Assembly: GCF_002557795.1 (NCBI RefSeq)
Contig: NZ_CP023777.1
Location: 1,628,001 to 1,692,000, forward strand
From: Chitinophaga caeni
GTDB lineage: Bacteria; Bacteroidota; Bacteroidia; Chitinophagales; Chitinophagaceae
Length of the DNA: 64,000 nucleotides
Reading direction: 5' to 3'
The first letter of the stretch is position 1. Each line of letters opens with the position of its first letter. The notes beneath the pieces are model-generated. The model was given only the letters and a program-made list of their open reading frames with translations. It was not told the DNA's origin and ran no database searches. The position numbers and the translations under genes were made by a program. Shown here piece after piece: positions 63,426 to 64,000 of the stretch.

Positions 63426-63601
63426 TTTTTTACAATCCAAGTAATTGATTATTAATTATCAATAGTATTTTTTTACTATTTAAAAATATTTATCCTATAG
63501 AAATAGTAGGGTAATAATGAAAATAAATTATCTTTACAGCAGCAAACACCACCGAAAGGCAGGTGCAAAACAAAAAATGTTTAACAATTAAAACTTACCC
63601 G

Positions 63602-64000
63602 ATGTCTATCTATCACCGCTACGCCGATGTTTTGCCGCTGGGTTTACCTGAAAATTTCAAGAAACCTAACTTGGAAAAACATTTAATTCAACCGCTGGAA
63701 GCCGGACAAGTTTTTCCTGCTATCCAGGTATTTTATCAAGATATATTGCAAGGGAGGGAACTTTTGCAATCGAAACAGGAGGTGTATACTGTTACCATCC
63801 AAAAGCCGTTGGTATTAGCATTTTATTCCGCTCAATGGTCGCTTTACGGAACTAAACGCTACGGGCAATTACAAGATCTGCATAATAGCACCAAGGTTTC
63901 CGGTGGATCATTTTTAATGGTCACCGGGGAAGATAAGGATACTTTCGAAGCGTGGCATGATGCCAGGATCCAGGCGAGCTTTGATATGTTCCAGGACCGC
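63602..64000 (+). CDS. Redoxin-like protein, cut by the window end
   Basis: The first 133 codons of a larger gene, starting MSIYHRYADVLPLGLPENFKK at 63602. The middle resembles an AhpC/TSA-type thioredoxin fold (ALEAGQVFPAIQVFYQ-like opening, then KPLVLAFYSAQWSLYGTKRYGQLQDL). The usual redox CxxC or peroxidatic Cys after FYSAQW is absent (SLYG), so the visible part is unlikely to be a normal peroxiredoxin. The C-terminus is unseen, so the assignment is weak. Confidence 0.5.
   Translation, partial: MSIYHRYADVLPLGLPENFKKPNLEKHLIQPLEAGQVFPAIQVFYQDILQGRELLQSKQEVYTVTIQKPLVLAFYSAQWSLYGTKRYGQLQDLHNSTKVSGGSFLMVTGEDKDTFEAWHDARIQASFDMFQDR

Noticed and set aside
1..64000. tRNA, rRNA, CRISPR, prophage, transposon or integrase
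   Set aside because: I found no tRNA cloverleaf, no direct-repeat array with spacers and no transposase, integrase or phage gene.

Overview
The window looks like chromosomal DNA of a Bacteroidota bacterium, most likely from the Chitinophagaceae (Chitinophaga-like). The evidence is a SusC/SusD pair with an ECF sigma factor and a FecR-type anti-sigma factor, several LytS/LytTR two-component pairs, lipoproteins with DUF5689/BACON-like features, a PcrB/GGGP synthase of the kind known from this phylum, and promoters with the phylum-specific -7 box TAnnTTTG. Base composition is moderate and even, and almost all space is used by ordinary chromosomal genes. I see no tRNA, rRNA, CRISPR array, phage, transposase or integrase.

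Layout. 1-7160: ribosome recycling factor (frr), a GH89-type alpha-N-acetylglucosaminidase, an EamA exporter, a PPK2 polyphosphate kinase, the MscL channel, a DUF3078 envelope protein and the condensin subunit ScpA. 7188-11928: a small-molecule stress cluster on one strand: AraC regulator, pirin, YceI, nitroreductase, OsmC peroxidase and a second pirin. 12068-20283: an MscS channel, a small helical protein, a PAS protein with a phosphoacceptor domain but no ATPase domain, a ferredoxin-reductase-like flavoprotein, dxs, and a LytS/LytTR pair. 20353-21832: a gene-poor stretch with repeats and a candidate RNA, then pcrB. 22085-25417: class II B12-dependent ribonucleotide reductase behind a pair of head-to-head DnaA-box-like sites. 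25418-26375: a gene-free stretch with two candidate short transcripts. 26376-30689: a Dph6-like PP-loop protein, two small proteins of unknown role, a GNAT acetyltransferase, a divergent PRPP synthetase and a CarboxypepD_reg-like protein. 30777-36460: a complete RND efflux system (adaptor, pump, TolC). 37118-39373: acpP-fabF-rnc. 39391-41840: two GyrI-like effector-binding proteins and a WYL regulator. 42157-44592: cytochrome bd oxidase (cydAB). 45289-52626: hybrid histidine kinase, DinB, an exported DUF695/RraB-like protein, an MtfA-like peptidase, a second LytS/LytTR pair and an acyltransferase. 53053-62928: ECF sigma, FecR, SusC, SusD, an endonuclease/exonuclease/phosphatase-family enzyme and a DUF5689 lipoprotein. 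63084-64000: a small secreted Cys-rich protein and the start of a redoxin-like gene cut by the window end.

How it works together. The last region is the clearest functional unit. A FecA-type signalling SusC (with an STN domain), its anti-sigma and its sigma factor control uptake of some ligand. The two tightly linked downstream genes encode an exported phosphodiesterase/nuclease-family enzyme and a surface lipoprotein, so the ligand may be a nucleic acid or another phosphodiester rather than a glycan (inference). The pirin/YceI/NTR/OsmC cluster looks like an AraC-controlled response to electrophiles or oxidants. Many start codons were moved to an internal ATG where the longest reading frame begins with an unlikely TTG/GTG or runs into a terminator or promoter.
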